Source: Arthrobacter antioxidans
Lineage (GTDB): Bacteria; Actinomycetota; Actinomycetes; Actinomycetales; Micrococcaceae
Direction of reading: 5' to 3'
Assembly (NCBI RefSeq): GCF_023100725.1
Contig: NZ_CP095501.1
Span: forward strand, 2,046,001 to 2,110,000
DNA: 64,000 nucleotides
Shown: positions 56,748 to 64,000 of the stretch, piece by piece
Layout: each line of letters opens with the position of its first letter
Position numbering within the stretch: position 1 is the stretch's first letter
Notes under the pieces: generated by a model
The model's input: the letters and a program-made list of their open reading frames with translations, nothing else
Database searches by the model: none
What the model was told of the DNA's origin: nothing
Translations under genes and position numbers: made by a program

Positions 56748-58151
56748 CTACTTCCCGAGGAGGGTGCGGGTTTCCCCGACCACCGTGATGGATCCGGTGA
56801 CGAGGATGCCGCCGGAGAGGTCGTTGTTCTCCTCGGCCTTCATCACCGCCCACTCCAGGGCGTCGTCGAGCCCTGGGAGGATGGTGATGTTCTCCTCCGC
56901 GAACCCGGCCGCCAGGGCGGGCTGCAGGAGGTCGGCGGCCGGCACGGACCGGGGGGACGTCGACTGCGTCAGGCAGACGTCCTCGAGGATGCCGCCGAGC
57001 TCCTCGTGCAGCTCTGCCAGCATGCCCGCGACGTCCTTGTCCTCGAGGACCCCGATGACCAGCACGAGCCGGCTGAAATCGAACGCCTCGTTGATGCCCT
57101 TCGCCGCGGCACGCGCCCCGGCGGGGTTGTGCGCCGCGTCCACGATGATGCTCGGCGCGGTCCGGACCACCTCGAGGCGGCCGGGCGAGGTGACGGCCCG
57201 CAGCCCGTTGCGGACGAGCTCCGTCTCCAGCTCGCGCTCACCACCGCCGAGGAACGCCTCGACGGCGGCGACGGCGACAGCCGCGTTCTCCGCCTGGTGC
57301 TCACCGTGCAGGGGCACCAGCAGTTCGCCGTAGCGGCCGGCGAGCCCGGTGAGGGACACCACCTGGCCACCCACGGCGACGGTGCGGGATTCGACGCCGA
57401 ACTCGACGCCTTCGAAGCGGAACTCCGCCCCGACCTCGCGGGCCCGCTCGAGCAGGACCTGCGCGGCGTCGCGGGGCTGGATCGCGCTGACCAGGAAGGA
57501 GCCGGGCTTGATGATGCCCGCCTTCTCGAGGGCGATGTCCTCGACGGTGTCGCCGAGCAGCTCGGTGTGGTCCAGGGAGATCGGCGTGACGACCGCCACC
57601 TGCCCGTCGCCGACGTTCGTGGCGTCGGTGATCCCGCCGAGGCCCACCTCGATGACGCCGACGTCGATCGGTTCGTCCGCGAAGATCGCGAACGCGAGGA
57701 TGGTGACGCACTCGAAGTAGGTCAGGCGGGGTTCCCCGGCGACGAGGAGTTCCCCGTCGACGATGTCGAGGTAGGGCTTGATCTCGTCCCAGACCCGGAC
57801 GAACGTCTCGTCCGTGACCGGTTCCCCGTCGATGCTGATGCGCTCGGTGACCCGCGAGAGGTGCGGGCTCGTGAAGCGGCCGGTCCGCAGGTCGTGTGCC
57901 AGGAGGATGCTCTCGATCATGCGCGCGGTCGAGGTCTTCCCGTTGGTGCCGGTGATGTGGATGATCGGGAACGCCCTGTTGGGCTCGCCGAGGATCTCCA
58001 TCGCCCGGTGGAGCGGCGCCATGCGCGGCTCCATCCTGTTCTCCGGGGCTCGGCCGAGGAGCTCCGCGTACACGCTCTCGACCGAGAAGGCATCCAGTCC
58101 GGTGCTGCTCCCCGTGCCGTCGGTGCCGTCCGTGCCGGTCGTGTCATCCAT
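56748..58151 (-). CDS. folC: Folylpolyglutamate synthase / dihydrofolate synthase
   Basis: FolC adds glutamate to dihydropteroate and to folates, using ATP. The 467-residue Mur-ligase-type protein has the P-loop [12 protein letters not shown] at about 65-76, the omega loop with [11 protein letters not shown], and the second-domain [14 protein letters not shown] short Thr/Gly/Asp-rich lead precedes the domain. Its ATG lies eight bases inside the end of ileS, an overlap that suggests coupling. Confidence 0.96.
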   Translation of the reverse strand: MDDTTGTDGTDGTGSSTGLDAFSVESVYAELLGRAPENRMEPRMAPLHRAMEILGEPNRAFPIIHITGTNGKTSTARMIESILLAHDLRTGRFTSPHLSRVTERISIDGEPVTDETFVRVWDEIKPYLDIVDGELLVAGEPRLTYFECVTILAFAIFADEPIDVGVIEVGLGGITDATNVGDGQVAVVTPISLDHTELLGDTVEDIALEKAGIIKPGSFLVSAIQPRDAAQVLLERAREVGAEFRFEGVEFGVESRTVAVGGQVVSLTGLAGRYGELLVPLHGEHQAENAAVAVAAVEAFLGGGERELETELVRNGLRAVTSPGRLEVVRTAPSIIVDAAHNPAGARAAAKGINEAFDFSRLVLVIGVLEDKDVAGMLAELHEELGGILEDVCLTQSTSPRSVPAADLLQPALAAGFAEENITILPGLDDALEWAVMKAEENNDLSGGILVTGSITVVGETRTLLGK

Positions 58152-61100
58152 GCTGCTGCTCCTGCTTCTCGACGGTGATGGTGAAGTCGTCGCCCGCGTC
58201 GGCGACGGCCTCGATGCGCAGTTCGAGGGTCAGCGTCTCGGCCCTGATGAGCCCGGCGTTCGCCTCGAGTGCTCCGACCTGCTCGGCGGCGACGCCGACG
58301 GTGGTGCGGATGCGGTCGCTGATGTCGAGGTCGGCATCGCGGCGGGCCTGCTGGATGGCACGGATCGCGTCACGGGCCGTCCCCTCCGCGGCCAGGTCCG
58401 CCGTCACCTCGGTGTCCAGGACCAGGAACCCGCCACCGGGCAGGACCGTCACCGCCTTCGAGGCGGCGTCGTTGCCCTCCACCACCGTGTCGAGGGTGTA
58501 CTCGTGCGGTTCGAGGGCGAGGCCGCCCGCGGTGACGCCGCCGTCGTCGTCGACCTGCCAGTCGCCGGACTTCGAGGCCTTGATCACCGTCTGGACGTTC
58601 TTGCCCAGCCGTGGTCCCGCGGCGCGGGCGTTGACCACGAGCCGCTGGGTGATGCCGAACTCGGCCGGTTCGGCGTCGGCCGCGTCGATCAGGCGCACGC
58701 CCTTGAGGTTCAGCTCGTCGGCGATGATCGTCGCGTACTGCCCGGCGAGGTCCGCGGCGCCGGGCGCGACGACGGTGAGTTCCCGGAGCGGGAGCCGCAC
58801 CCGGAGGTTCGCGGCCTTGCGCAGGCTGGAGCCGACGGAGCACACGGCACGCGTGCGGTCCATCTGCTCCACGAGATCCGGGGCGGCCGGGAACGACGTC
58901 GCCTCGGGCCAGTCGGTGAGGTGGACGGAGCGCCCACCCGTGAGGCCCCGCCAGATCTCCTCGGTGACGAGGGGAAGCAGCGGTGCGGCGACGCGGCAGA
59001 CGGCCTCGAGGCACGTGTAGAGGACGTCGAACGCGTCGGTGTCCTCGTCGAAGAAACGCTGGCGGCTGCGGCGCACGTACCAGTTGGTGAGCGTGTCGAG
59101 GTAGCGGCGCAGGGATTCGCAGGCGTCGCTGATCGTGAACGCGTCGAGCGCCCCGGTCAGGTCGCGGACGAGGTTCCCCGTGTTGGCGAGGATGTAGCGG
59201 TCGATCGGCTCTGCCAGCTGCGCGGCCGCCTCCGGCGTCACGGTCTTCGCCTCGTAGCCCTCGCCGGCGTTCGCCGCGTTGGTGTAGAGGCTGAAGAAGT
59301 GCCAGACGTTCCACAGCGGCAGGATGACCTGGCGGACGCCGTCCCGGATGCCCTGCTCCGTGACCACCAGGTTGCCGCCCCGGAGGATCGGCGATGCCAT
59401 GAGGAACCAGCGCATGGCGTCCGAGCCGTCGCGGTCGAAGACCTCCGAGACGTCGGGGTAGTTGCGCAGGCTCTTGGACATCTTCTGGCCGTCGGAGCCC
59501 AGGACGATGCCGTGGCTGATGACGTTGCGGAACGCCGGCCGGTCGAAGAGCGCCGTGGACAGGATGTGCAGCATGTAGAACCAGCCGCGGGTCTGCCCGA
59601 TGTACTCGACGATGAAGTCCGCCGGGTTGTGCGTGTCGAACCACTGCTCGTTCTCGAACGGATAGTGCACCTGGCCGTAGGGCATGGACCCGGAGTCGAA
59701 CCAGACATCCAGGACGTCCTCCACGCGGCGCATGGTGGACTGCCCGGTGGGGTCGTCCGGGTTGGGCCGCGTGAGCTCGTCGATGAAGGGGCGGTGGAGG
59801 TCCACCTCGCCCTGCGTGTTGACGGGCAGGCGCCCGAAGTCCGCCTTGAGCTCGGCGAGCGAGCCGTAGACGTCGGTGCGCGGGTACTCGGGGTTGTCCG
59901 ACTGCCAGACGGGGATGGGGCTGCCCCAGAAGCGGTTGCGGCTGATGGACCAGTCGCGCGCGTTGGAGAGCCACTTGCCGAACTGGCCGTCCTTGACGTT
60001 GCCCGGGATCCAGGTGATGTCCTGGTTCAGTTCCACCATGCGGTCACGGATCTTCGTCACCTCGACATACCAGGAGGACACGGCGCGGTAGATCAGCGGG
60101 TTGCGGCAGCGCCAGCAGTGCGGGTAGCTGTGCACGTAGCTGGACTGGCGCACCAGGCGCCCCTCGGACTTCAGGACGCGTGTGATGTGCCGGTTGGCCT
60201 CGAAGACCTGCAGGCCCACGATCTCCGCGAGCGGTCCGCTGCCGAACATGGGCAGGAACTTCGCGCCCTCGTCGACCGAGAGGATCACCTGGATGCCGGC
60301 TTCCTCGCAGATCTTCTGGTCCTCCTCGCCGTAGGCGGGAGCCTGGTGGACGAGTCCGGTGCCGTCCGTCGTCGTGACGTAGTCCGCGACGAGGATGCGG
60401 AAGGCGTTGCGGTAGCCGCCCTCCTCGGGGTCCGCGAGGTAGTCCCACAGGGGCTGGTAGGTGAGCCCCTCCAGCTCGGTGCCGAGGTGGCGGGAGGTCA
60501 CGGCCTCGCGCGCGGCGGCGGCATCGGCGAAGCCGAGGTCCTTGGCATAGTTGCCGAGGAGCTCCTCGGCGATCAGGTAGCGGCCGCCCTCGTCGTCGCG
60601 CCGACCCTCGACGACGACGTAGCTGATGTCCGGTCCGACGGCGAGCGCCGCGTTGGTGGGCAGGGTCCAGGGCGTGGTGGTCCAGGCGAGGGCCTGCACG
60701 CCGGCGAGGTCCTTCGAGAGGGCCGAGTCGCCGGGAAGGAGGGGGAACGTGACCGTGACGGTCTGGTCCTGGCGGTCCTGGTAGACGTCCTCGTCCATGC
60801 GCAGCTCGTGGTTGGACAGCGGCGTCTCGTCGTTCCAGCAGTACGGCAGCACGCGGTACCCGTTGTAGGTGAGGCCCTTCTGGTGCAGGGTCTTGAAGGC
60901 CCAGAGGACGGACTCCATGTACTCGGGGTTGAGCGTCTTGTAGTCGTTGTCGAAGTCCACCCAGCGCGCCTGGCGGGTCACGTAGTCGCGCCACTCCCCC
61001 GCGTACTTCATCACGGACGCCCGGGAGGCGTCGTTGAACTTGTCGATGCCCATCGCTAGGATCTGCTGCTTGTCGGTCATGCCGAGCTGCTTCATCGCCT

Positions 61101-61443
61101 CGAGTTCGGCGGGCAGGCCGTGCGTGTCCCAGCCGAAGCGCCGCTCCACGCGGCGTCCGCGCTGCGTCTGGTAGCGGCCCACGAGGTCCTTGGCGTAGCC
61201 CGTGAGGAGGTGGCCGTAGTGGGGGAGGCCGTTGGCGAACGGCGGTCCGTCGTAGAACACGAACTCGTTGGAGCCGTCGACGCCGGCGTCGCGGTGGTCG
61301 ATGGACGCCTGGAAGGTGCCGTCCTCCTGCCAGTAGCGGAGGACGCGCTCTTCGAGCTCGGGGAAGCGCGGGGAGGCGCTGGTCCCGGCGGAGGGGGTGC
61401 CGCCGTCGTCGGGCGACACTGCTTTGGGGTAGATCTGCGGCAT
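58144..61443 (-). CDS. ileS: Isoleucine-tRNA ligase
   Basis: IleRS charges tRNA-Ile. The ATG at 61443 ([15 protein letters not shown]), preceded by AGGATGAG, gives 1099 residues, the longer type 2 form with a C-terminal anticodon domain rather than the zinc-finger type 1. The class I HIGH box is PHYGH (about 74-78), the KMSKS loop is [10 protein letters not shown], and an editing domain lies between. The leader contains a T-box, so expression should rise when tRNA-Ile is uncharged. An ATG nine bases upstream is possible but spaced less well. Confidence 0.97.
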   Translation of the reverse strand: MPQIYPKAVSPDDGGTPSAGTSASPRFPELEERVLRYWQEDGTFQASIDHRDAGVDGSNEFVFYDGPPFANGLPHYGHLLTGYAKDLVGRYQTQRGRRVERRFGWDTHGLPAELEAMKQLGMTDKQQILAMGIDKFNDASRASVMKYAGEWRDYVTRQARWVDFDNDYKTLNPEYMESVLWAFKTLHQKGLTYNGYRVLPYCWNDETPLSNHELRMDEDVYQDRQDQTVTVTFPLLPGDSALSKDLAGVQALAWTTTPWTLPTNAALAVGPDISYVVVEGRRDDEGGRYLIAEELLGNYAKDLGFADAAAAREAVTSRHLGTELEGLTYQPLWDYLADPEEGGYRNAFRILVADYVTTTDGTGLVHQAPAYGEEDQKICEEAGIQVILSVDEGAKFLPMFGSGPLAEIVGLQVFEANRHITRVLKSEGRLVRQSSYVHSYPHCWRCRNPLIYRAVSSWYVEVTKIRDRMVELNQDITWIPGNVKDGQFGKWLSNARDWSISRNRFWGSPIPVWQSDNPEYPRTDVYGSLAELKADFGRLPVNTQGEVDLHRPFIDELTRPNPDDPTGQSTMRRVEDVLDVWFDSGSMPYGQVHYPFENEQWFDTHNPADFIVEYIGQTRGWFYMLHILSTALFDRPAFRNVISHGIVLGSDGQKMSKSLRNYPDVSEVFDRDGSDAMRWFLMASPILRGGNLVVTEQGIRDGVRQVILPLWNVWHFFSLYTNAANAGEGYEAKTVTPEAAAQLAEPIDRYILANTGNLVRDLTGALDAFTISDACESLRRYLDTLTNWYVRRSRQRFFDEDTDAFDVLYTCLEAVCRVAAPLLPLVTEEIWRGLTGGRSVHLTDWPEATSFPAAPDLVEQMDRTRAVCSVGSSLRKAANLRVRLPLRELTVVAPGAADLAGQYATIIADELNLKGVRLIDAADAEPAEFGITQRLVVNARAAGPRLGKNVQTVIKASKSGDWQVDDDGGVTAGGLALEPHEYTLDTVVEGNDAASKAVTVLPGGGFLVLDTEVTADLAAEGTARDAIRAIQQARRDADLDISDRIRTTVGVAAEQVGALEANAGLIRAETLTLELRIEAVADAGDDFTITVEKQEQQHG

Positions 61444-61454
61444 GGGTCTCATCC

Positions 61455-61735
61455 TGTGTACGGCGGCGTCGGGTGGTGCAGGAGTCCTGCCGTGAGGACG
61501 GGACACTGTCTCCCGCCACCGGTTGCCTGACCGGCCGCGAGGGTCCAGGACCCGCGGTACCACCTCACTTGCCGCCGTCGTCCGCCGTTCCGCTCATCGC
61601 GGTCGCGCGGGCCGGGGCTGCCGCTCGTTTCCAGGCTGTGACGGGCTCCCCGTCCGGGTCTACGGGCCGCCTCGCAGGAGGCCGGCCTTTCTTCCGGAAG
61701 CTCACCGGTGATGGCCGGGTCGACGCTTGTCCGTC
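61455..61735 (-). promoter_or_regulatory. T-box riboswitch of ileS (short stem I type)
   Basis: On the minus strand the conserved T-box sequence AGGTGGTACCGCGG is at 61565-61552. Upstream is a compact stem I: CCGGCC (starting near 61719), specifier ATC for Ile at 61712-61710, ACCGGTGAGC, GGAAGAAA, then GGCCGG. This matches my memory of the actinobacterial ileS T-boxes with ultrashort stem I that act on translation. After the T-box a CCGCGGGTCC...CGCGG arm and a GCAGGACTCCTGC hairpin lie near the start region. Confidence 0.88.
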
Positions 61736-61736
61736 C

Positions 61737-61766
61737 AGTCTAGCCCGGCTCCGAAATCGTTGTCGA
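61737..61766 (-). promoter_or_regulatory. Candidate ileS promoter
   Basis: On the minus strand TCGACA (61766-61761) and TAGACT (61742-61737) are 18 bases apart, just upstream of the T-box stem I. Transcription would start near 61730, giving a leader of about 290 bases. Confidence 0.5.
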
Positions 61767-61848
61767 AAGGGTCGAAGCACGCCGGGCGCCCCCGGCGCAC
61801 CCACCGAAATCCGTTGTGGCGGGCGGCACGGCTTGGCAGGGTGGGAGG

Positions 61849-63177
61849 ATGACATCCCCCGTTCTCCCCACCGCATCCGCCCCGGACACGGCCCGCCTGC
61901 TCCTCGGTGTGCTCCTGCCGACCCTCGTGAAGGGCCCCATCATCCGGCGTCCCTGGGCGGTGGGGCTCGCAGCGCGCCTCGACCTGGACACCCGGGCGGC
62001 GGGGATCGTGAGGACGGTCCACGCGAAGTACCCGGAGGGGCCGCTGATGCTGAAGGTGCCGATCCGCAAGCAGGCGATCGTCCTGGCGCCGGGCGATGCC
62101 AACATCGTCCTGGCGCAGTCCCCCGAGCCGTTCACCCCGGCCAGCAGCGAGAAGCGCGCGGCGCTGTCCCACTTCCAGCCCGCCAACGTGCTGATCACGC
62201 GAGGGCCCCTCCGGACGGTGCGCCGTGCCCTGCAGGAGCAGGTCCTCGACACGGACCACCCCGTGCACCACCTCGCCGACCGGTTCGTGCCCGTGGTGGA
62301 GGAGGAGATGCGGCAGGTGCTGGCCGAGGCCGTCCGCAGCGGGTCCCTGCCCTGGGACGACTTCCTCGACGCGTGGTACCGGGTGGTGCGGCGCGTGGTG
62401 TTCGGGGACCACGCCCGCGACGACACCGACCTCACGGACATGGTGATCCGCCTGCGGAAGGACGGGAACTGGGCGTTCCTGAAGCCGGTGCGGAAGAAGA
62501 CGCGCCGACGCTTCCTGGCGCGGATCGCCGAGGAGCTCGCGAACGCCGAGCCGGGAAGTCTCGCCGCCGTGATGGCCGCCGCGCCCAGGGGCGACGGCGC
62601 CGAGCCCGCCGACCAGGTGCCGCAGTGGCTCTTCGCGTTCGACCCCGCCGGCATGGCGACGTTCCGTGCCCTGACCGTGCTCGCCACCCACCCGGAGGCG
62701 ATGGCCGCGGCGCGGCAGGAGGTCGACGGCGACACCTCGGGACGCCGGCTCCTCCCCTATCTGCGCGCCGGCATCCTCGAGTCGCTGCGTCTGTGGCCCA
62801 CCACCCCGATGATCCTGCGCCAGACCACGCAGCCCGTGCAGTGGGAGCAGGGACTGATGCCGGCCGATTGCGGCGTCCTGATCTACGCGCCGTACTTCCA
62901 CCGGGACGAGCGTTCCCTGCGTAGTGCGCACAACTTCTCGCCCGAGCGCTGGCTGACCGAGGAGGACGACGGCTGGCCGCTGGTTCCCTTCAGCGGCGGA
63001 CCGGTGGTCTGCCCGGGGAAGCAGCTCGTGCTGCTCGTGACGAGCGCGACCCTGGCGGCACTGGTGGCCGGGCACGACTTCCAGGTGCAGGAGGGGCAGG
63101 CGCTCGACCCGGCCCGCCCCCTGCCGGGGACCATGGACAACTACAGCGTCCGGCTGGGCGTCTCCCCCCGGGCCTGA
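61849..63177 (+). CDS. Cytochrome P450
   Basis: A haem monooxygenase of 442 residues. The haem loop is PFSGGPVVCPGKQL with the Cys ligand at about 388; the K-helix ExxR is ESLRLWP. The I-helix reads FAFDPAGMATF, where the usual acid of the acid-alcohol pair is Ala, which is atypical. No ferredoxin or reductase is adjacent. Its substrate is unknown. It is divergent from ileS and convergent with the SDR gene. The ATG at 61849 abuts GGGAGG with no spacer; a GTG at 61816 is an alternative start. Confidence 0.88.
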   Translation: MTSPVLPTASAPDTARLLLGVLLPTLVKGPIIRRPWAVGLAARLDLDTRAAGIVRTVHAKYPEGPLMLKVPIRKQAIVLAPGDANIVLAQSPEPFTPASSEKRAALSHFQPANVLITRGPLRTVRRALQEQVLDTDHPVHHLADRFVPVVEEEMRQVLAEAVRSGSLPWDDFLDAWYRVVRRVVFGDHARDDTDLTDMVIRLRKDGNWAFLKPVRKKTRRRFLARIAEELANAEPGSLAAVMAAAPRGDGAEPADQVPQWLFAFDPAGMATFRALTVLATHPEAMAAARQEVDGDTSGRRLLPYLRAGILESLRLWPTTPMILRQTTQPVQWEQGLMPADCGVLIYAPYFHRDERSLRSAHNFSPERWLTEEDDGWPLVPFSGGPVVCPGKQLVLLVTSATLAALVAGHDFQVQEGQALDPARPLPGTMDNYSVRLGVSPRA

Positions 63178-63194
63178 CCACCGCCCATCGGTGG
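63178..63194. terminator. Short hairpin between the P450 and SDR genes
   Basis: CCACCG and CGGTGG pair around CCCAT between two convergent gene ends that are 23 bases apart. Small and without a T tract. Confidence 0.4.
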
Positions 63195-63200
63195 CGTGGC

Positions 63201-63995
63201 TCAGCCCCGGAGGACCTTGTGGTTGGCGGCCTGGGCGAGCGGCCGGAGCACCAGGTGGTCGATGTTCATGTGGTGCGGCGCGTTCAGCGTGAAGGCGACG
63301 GCGGCGGCCACGTCGTCGGCGGTCAGGGGGTGCTGGACGCCCGCGTAGACCTGGTCGGCAGCGGCCTGGTCGCCACCGAGCCGGTTGAGGGAGAACTCCT
63401 CGGTGTGCACCATGCCCGGGGAGACCTCGATGACGCGGATGTTGTGCTCGGCCTCCTCGAGGCGGAGCGAGCGGGCCATCGACTCCTGCGCCGCCTTCAC
63501 GCCGCAGTACCCGGCGCCGCCCTCATAGGGCGCGAGCGCCGCGGTGGAGGTCAGGAACAGGACGCTGCCCTGGCCGCCGTGGCGCAACGCCGGGAGCAGC
63601 GCCCGGGTCATGCGCATGGAGCCGAGGACGTTCACGTTGTACATCCACTCCCAGTCCTCCGTCCTGGCCTCGGCCACCCGCTCCGTCCCGAAGGCTCCCC
63701 CGGCGTTGTTGACCAGCGCGTGGACCGGGCCGGTCGCCGTGATCTCGGCGGCGAAGGCGTCCACGGACGCCTGGTCCGTGACGTCCAGCGCCATCGGCGT
63801 GGCCCCGGTCTCGTCCGCGAGCGCCTGCAGGCGGTCGATCCGCCGGGCCGCTGCGACGACGTCCCAGCCGTCCCGCCGGAGGGCACGGACGGTCGCGGCG
63901 CCGATCCCGGAACTGGCGCCGGTGACGATGGCGCGCAGGGCGGAGGGGGCAGGGTCGGCGGGGGCGCCGAGCGGCGCCGTCGATGTCTCGGTCAT
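63201..63995 (-). CDS. Short-chain dehydrogenase/reductase
   Basis: A 264-residue classical SDR. It has the cofactor loop VTGASSGIGAATV, the Arg in AAARRIDRL suggesting NADPH preference, NNAGG, Ser in FLTSTAALAP and the catalytic YCGVKAA (Y-x3-K). A Pro/Ala-rich lead of about 18 residues precedes the fold. It resembles YdfG-like serine/3-hydroxy acid dehydrogenases. It is convergent with the P450; a shared pathway is possible but unproven. Confidence 0.92.
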   Translation of the reverse strand: MTETSTAPLGAPADPAPSALRAIVTGASSGIGAATVRALRRDGWDVVAAARRIDRLQALADETGATPMALDVTDQASVDAFAAEITATGPVHALVNNAGGAFGTERVAEARTEDWEWMYNVNVLGSMRMTRALLPALRHGGQGSVLFLTSTAALAPYEGGAGYCGVKAAQESMARSLRLEEAEHNIRVIEVSPGMVHTEEFSLNRLGGDQAAADQVYAGVQHPLTADDVAAAVAFTLNAPHHMNIDHLVLRPLAQAANHKVLRG

Positions 63996-64000
63996 GGGCC

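Noticed and set aside
57778..61059. Long plus-strand open frame opposite ileS
   Set aside because: It is the antisense reading of a well-defined gene, with no recognisable domain.
61849..63995. Small natural-product cluster (P450 plus SDR)
   Set aside because: The two genes converge rather than form an operon, and no synthase, transporter or regulator lies beside them.

Overview
The window reads as chromosomal DNA of a very GC-rich actinobacterium, most likely a member of the Micrococcaceae close to Arthrobacter. The reasons are an actinobacterial integration host factor (mIHF) upstream of gmk, a PriA homologue without a working ATPase, the gene order pyrR-pyrB-pyrC-membrane protein-carA-carB-pyrF, a T-box leader with a short stem I before ileS, an actinobacterial VLRF1 peptidyl-tRNA hydrolase, DUF3000, DUF6421 and DUF4233 proteins, and frequent GTG starts with 1-4 base gene overlaps. 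This placement is inferred from gene content and style, not from a database comparison.

Layout. 0-6.2 kb (minus strand): mihF-gmk-rpoZ-coaBC-metK-priA, a tight housekeeping run linking nucleotide, coenzyme A and SAM supply with replication restart. 6.3-15.2 kb (minus): the complete de novo pyrimidine operon, led by pyrR with a PyrR-type RNA hairpin at its ribosome binding site. pyrC is broken in this sequence at a 15-base G:C homopolymer. 15.3-16.6 kb: a PrsW-type membrane protease. 16.7-30 kb (minus): rarA, rpsD, two small membrane proteins, alaS-ruvX-mltG-aroE-aroC-aroK-aroB, then efp-nusB. Seven copies of an 11-bp tandem repeat lie between aroB and efp. 29.8-35.5 kb: an acVLRF1 ribosome-rescue hydrolase (plus), then def-fmt-rsmB-rpe and a PD-(D/E)XK nuclease (minus). 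35.6-36.2 kb: four tRNA genes (Gly, Cys, Val, Gly). 36.2-50.5 kb: MT0933-type small protein, zapE, sulfur-transfer genes sseA-sufE, a hydrolase, a USP-like protein, msrB, DUF6421-SDR-threonine aldolase, DUF3000, RNase D, and a fatty-acid oxidation operon fadA-fadB behind a clear promoter/operator.

50.5-54.8 kb looks like an accessory insert. It is visibly less GC-rich, holds two regulator-plus-enzyme cassettes (AraC / NmrA-like / DUF1772, and 4-TM protein / TetR / oxidoreductase), and is bordered by gene remnants. 54.8-64 kb returns to core genes: an aldo/keto reductase, ndk, DUF4233, folC, ileS with its T-box, then a P450 and an SDR facing each other.

The most interesting leads are the RNA regulators (pyrR hairpin, ileS T-box), the overlapping promoter and operator of fadAB, the 11-bp repeat array, the pyrC homopolymer, and the mosaic insert with its decaying oxidoreductase. 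No CRISPR array, insertion sequence, prophage or rRNA operon was seen.
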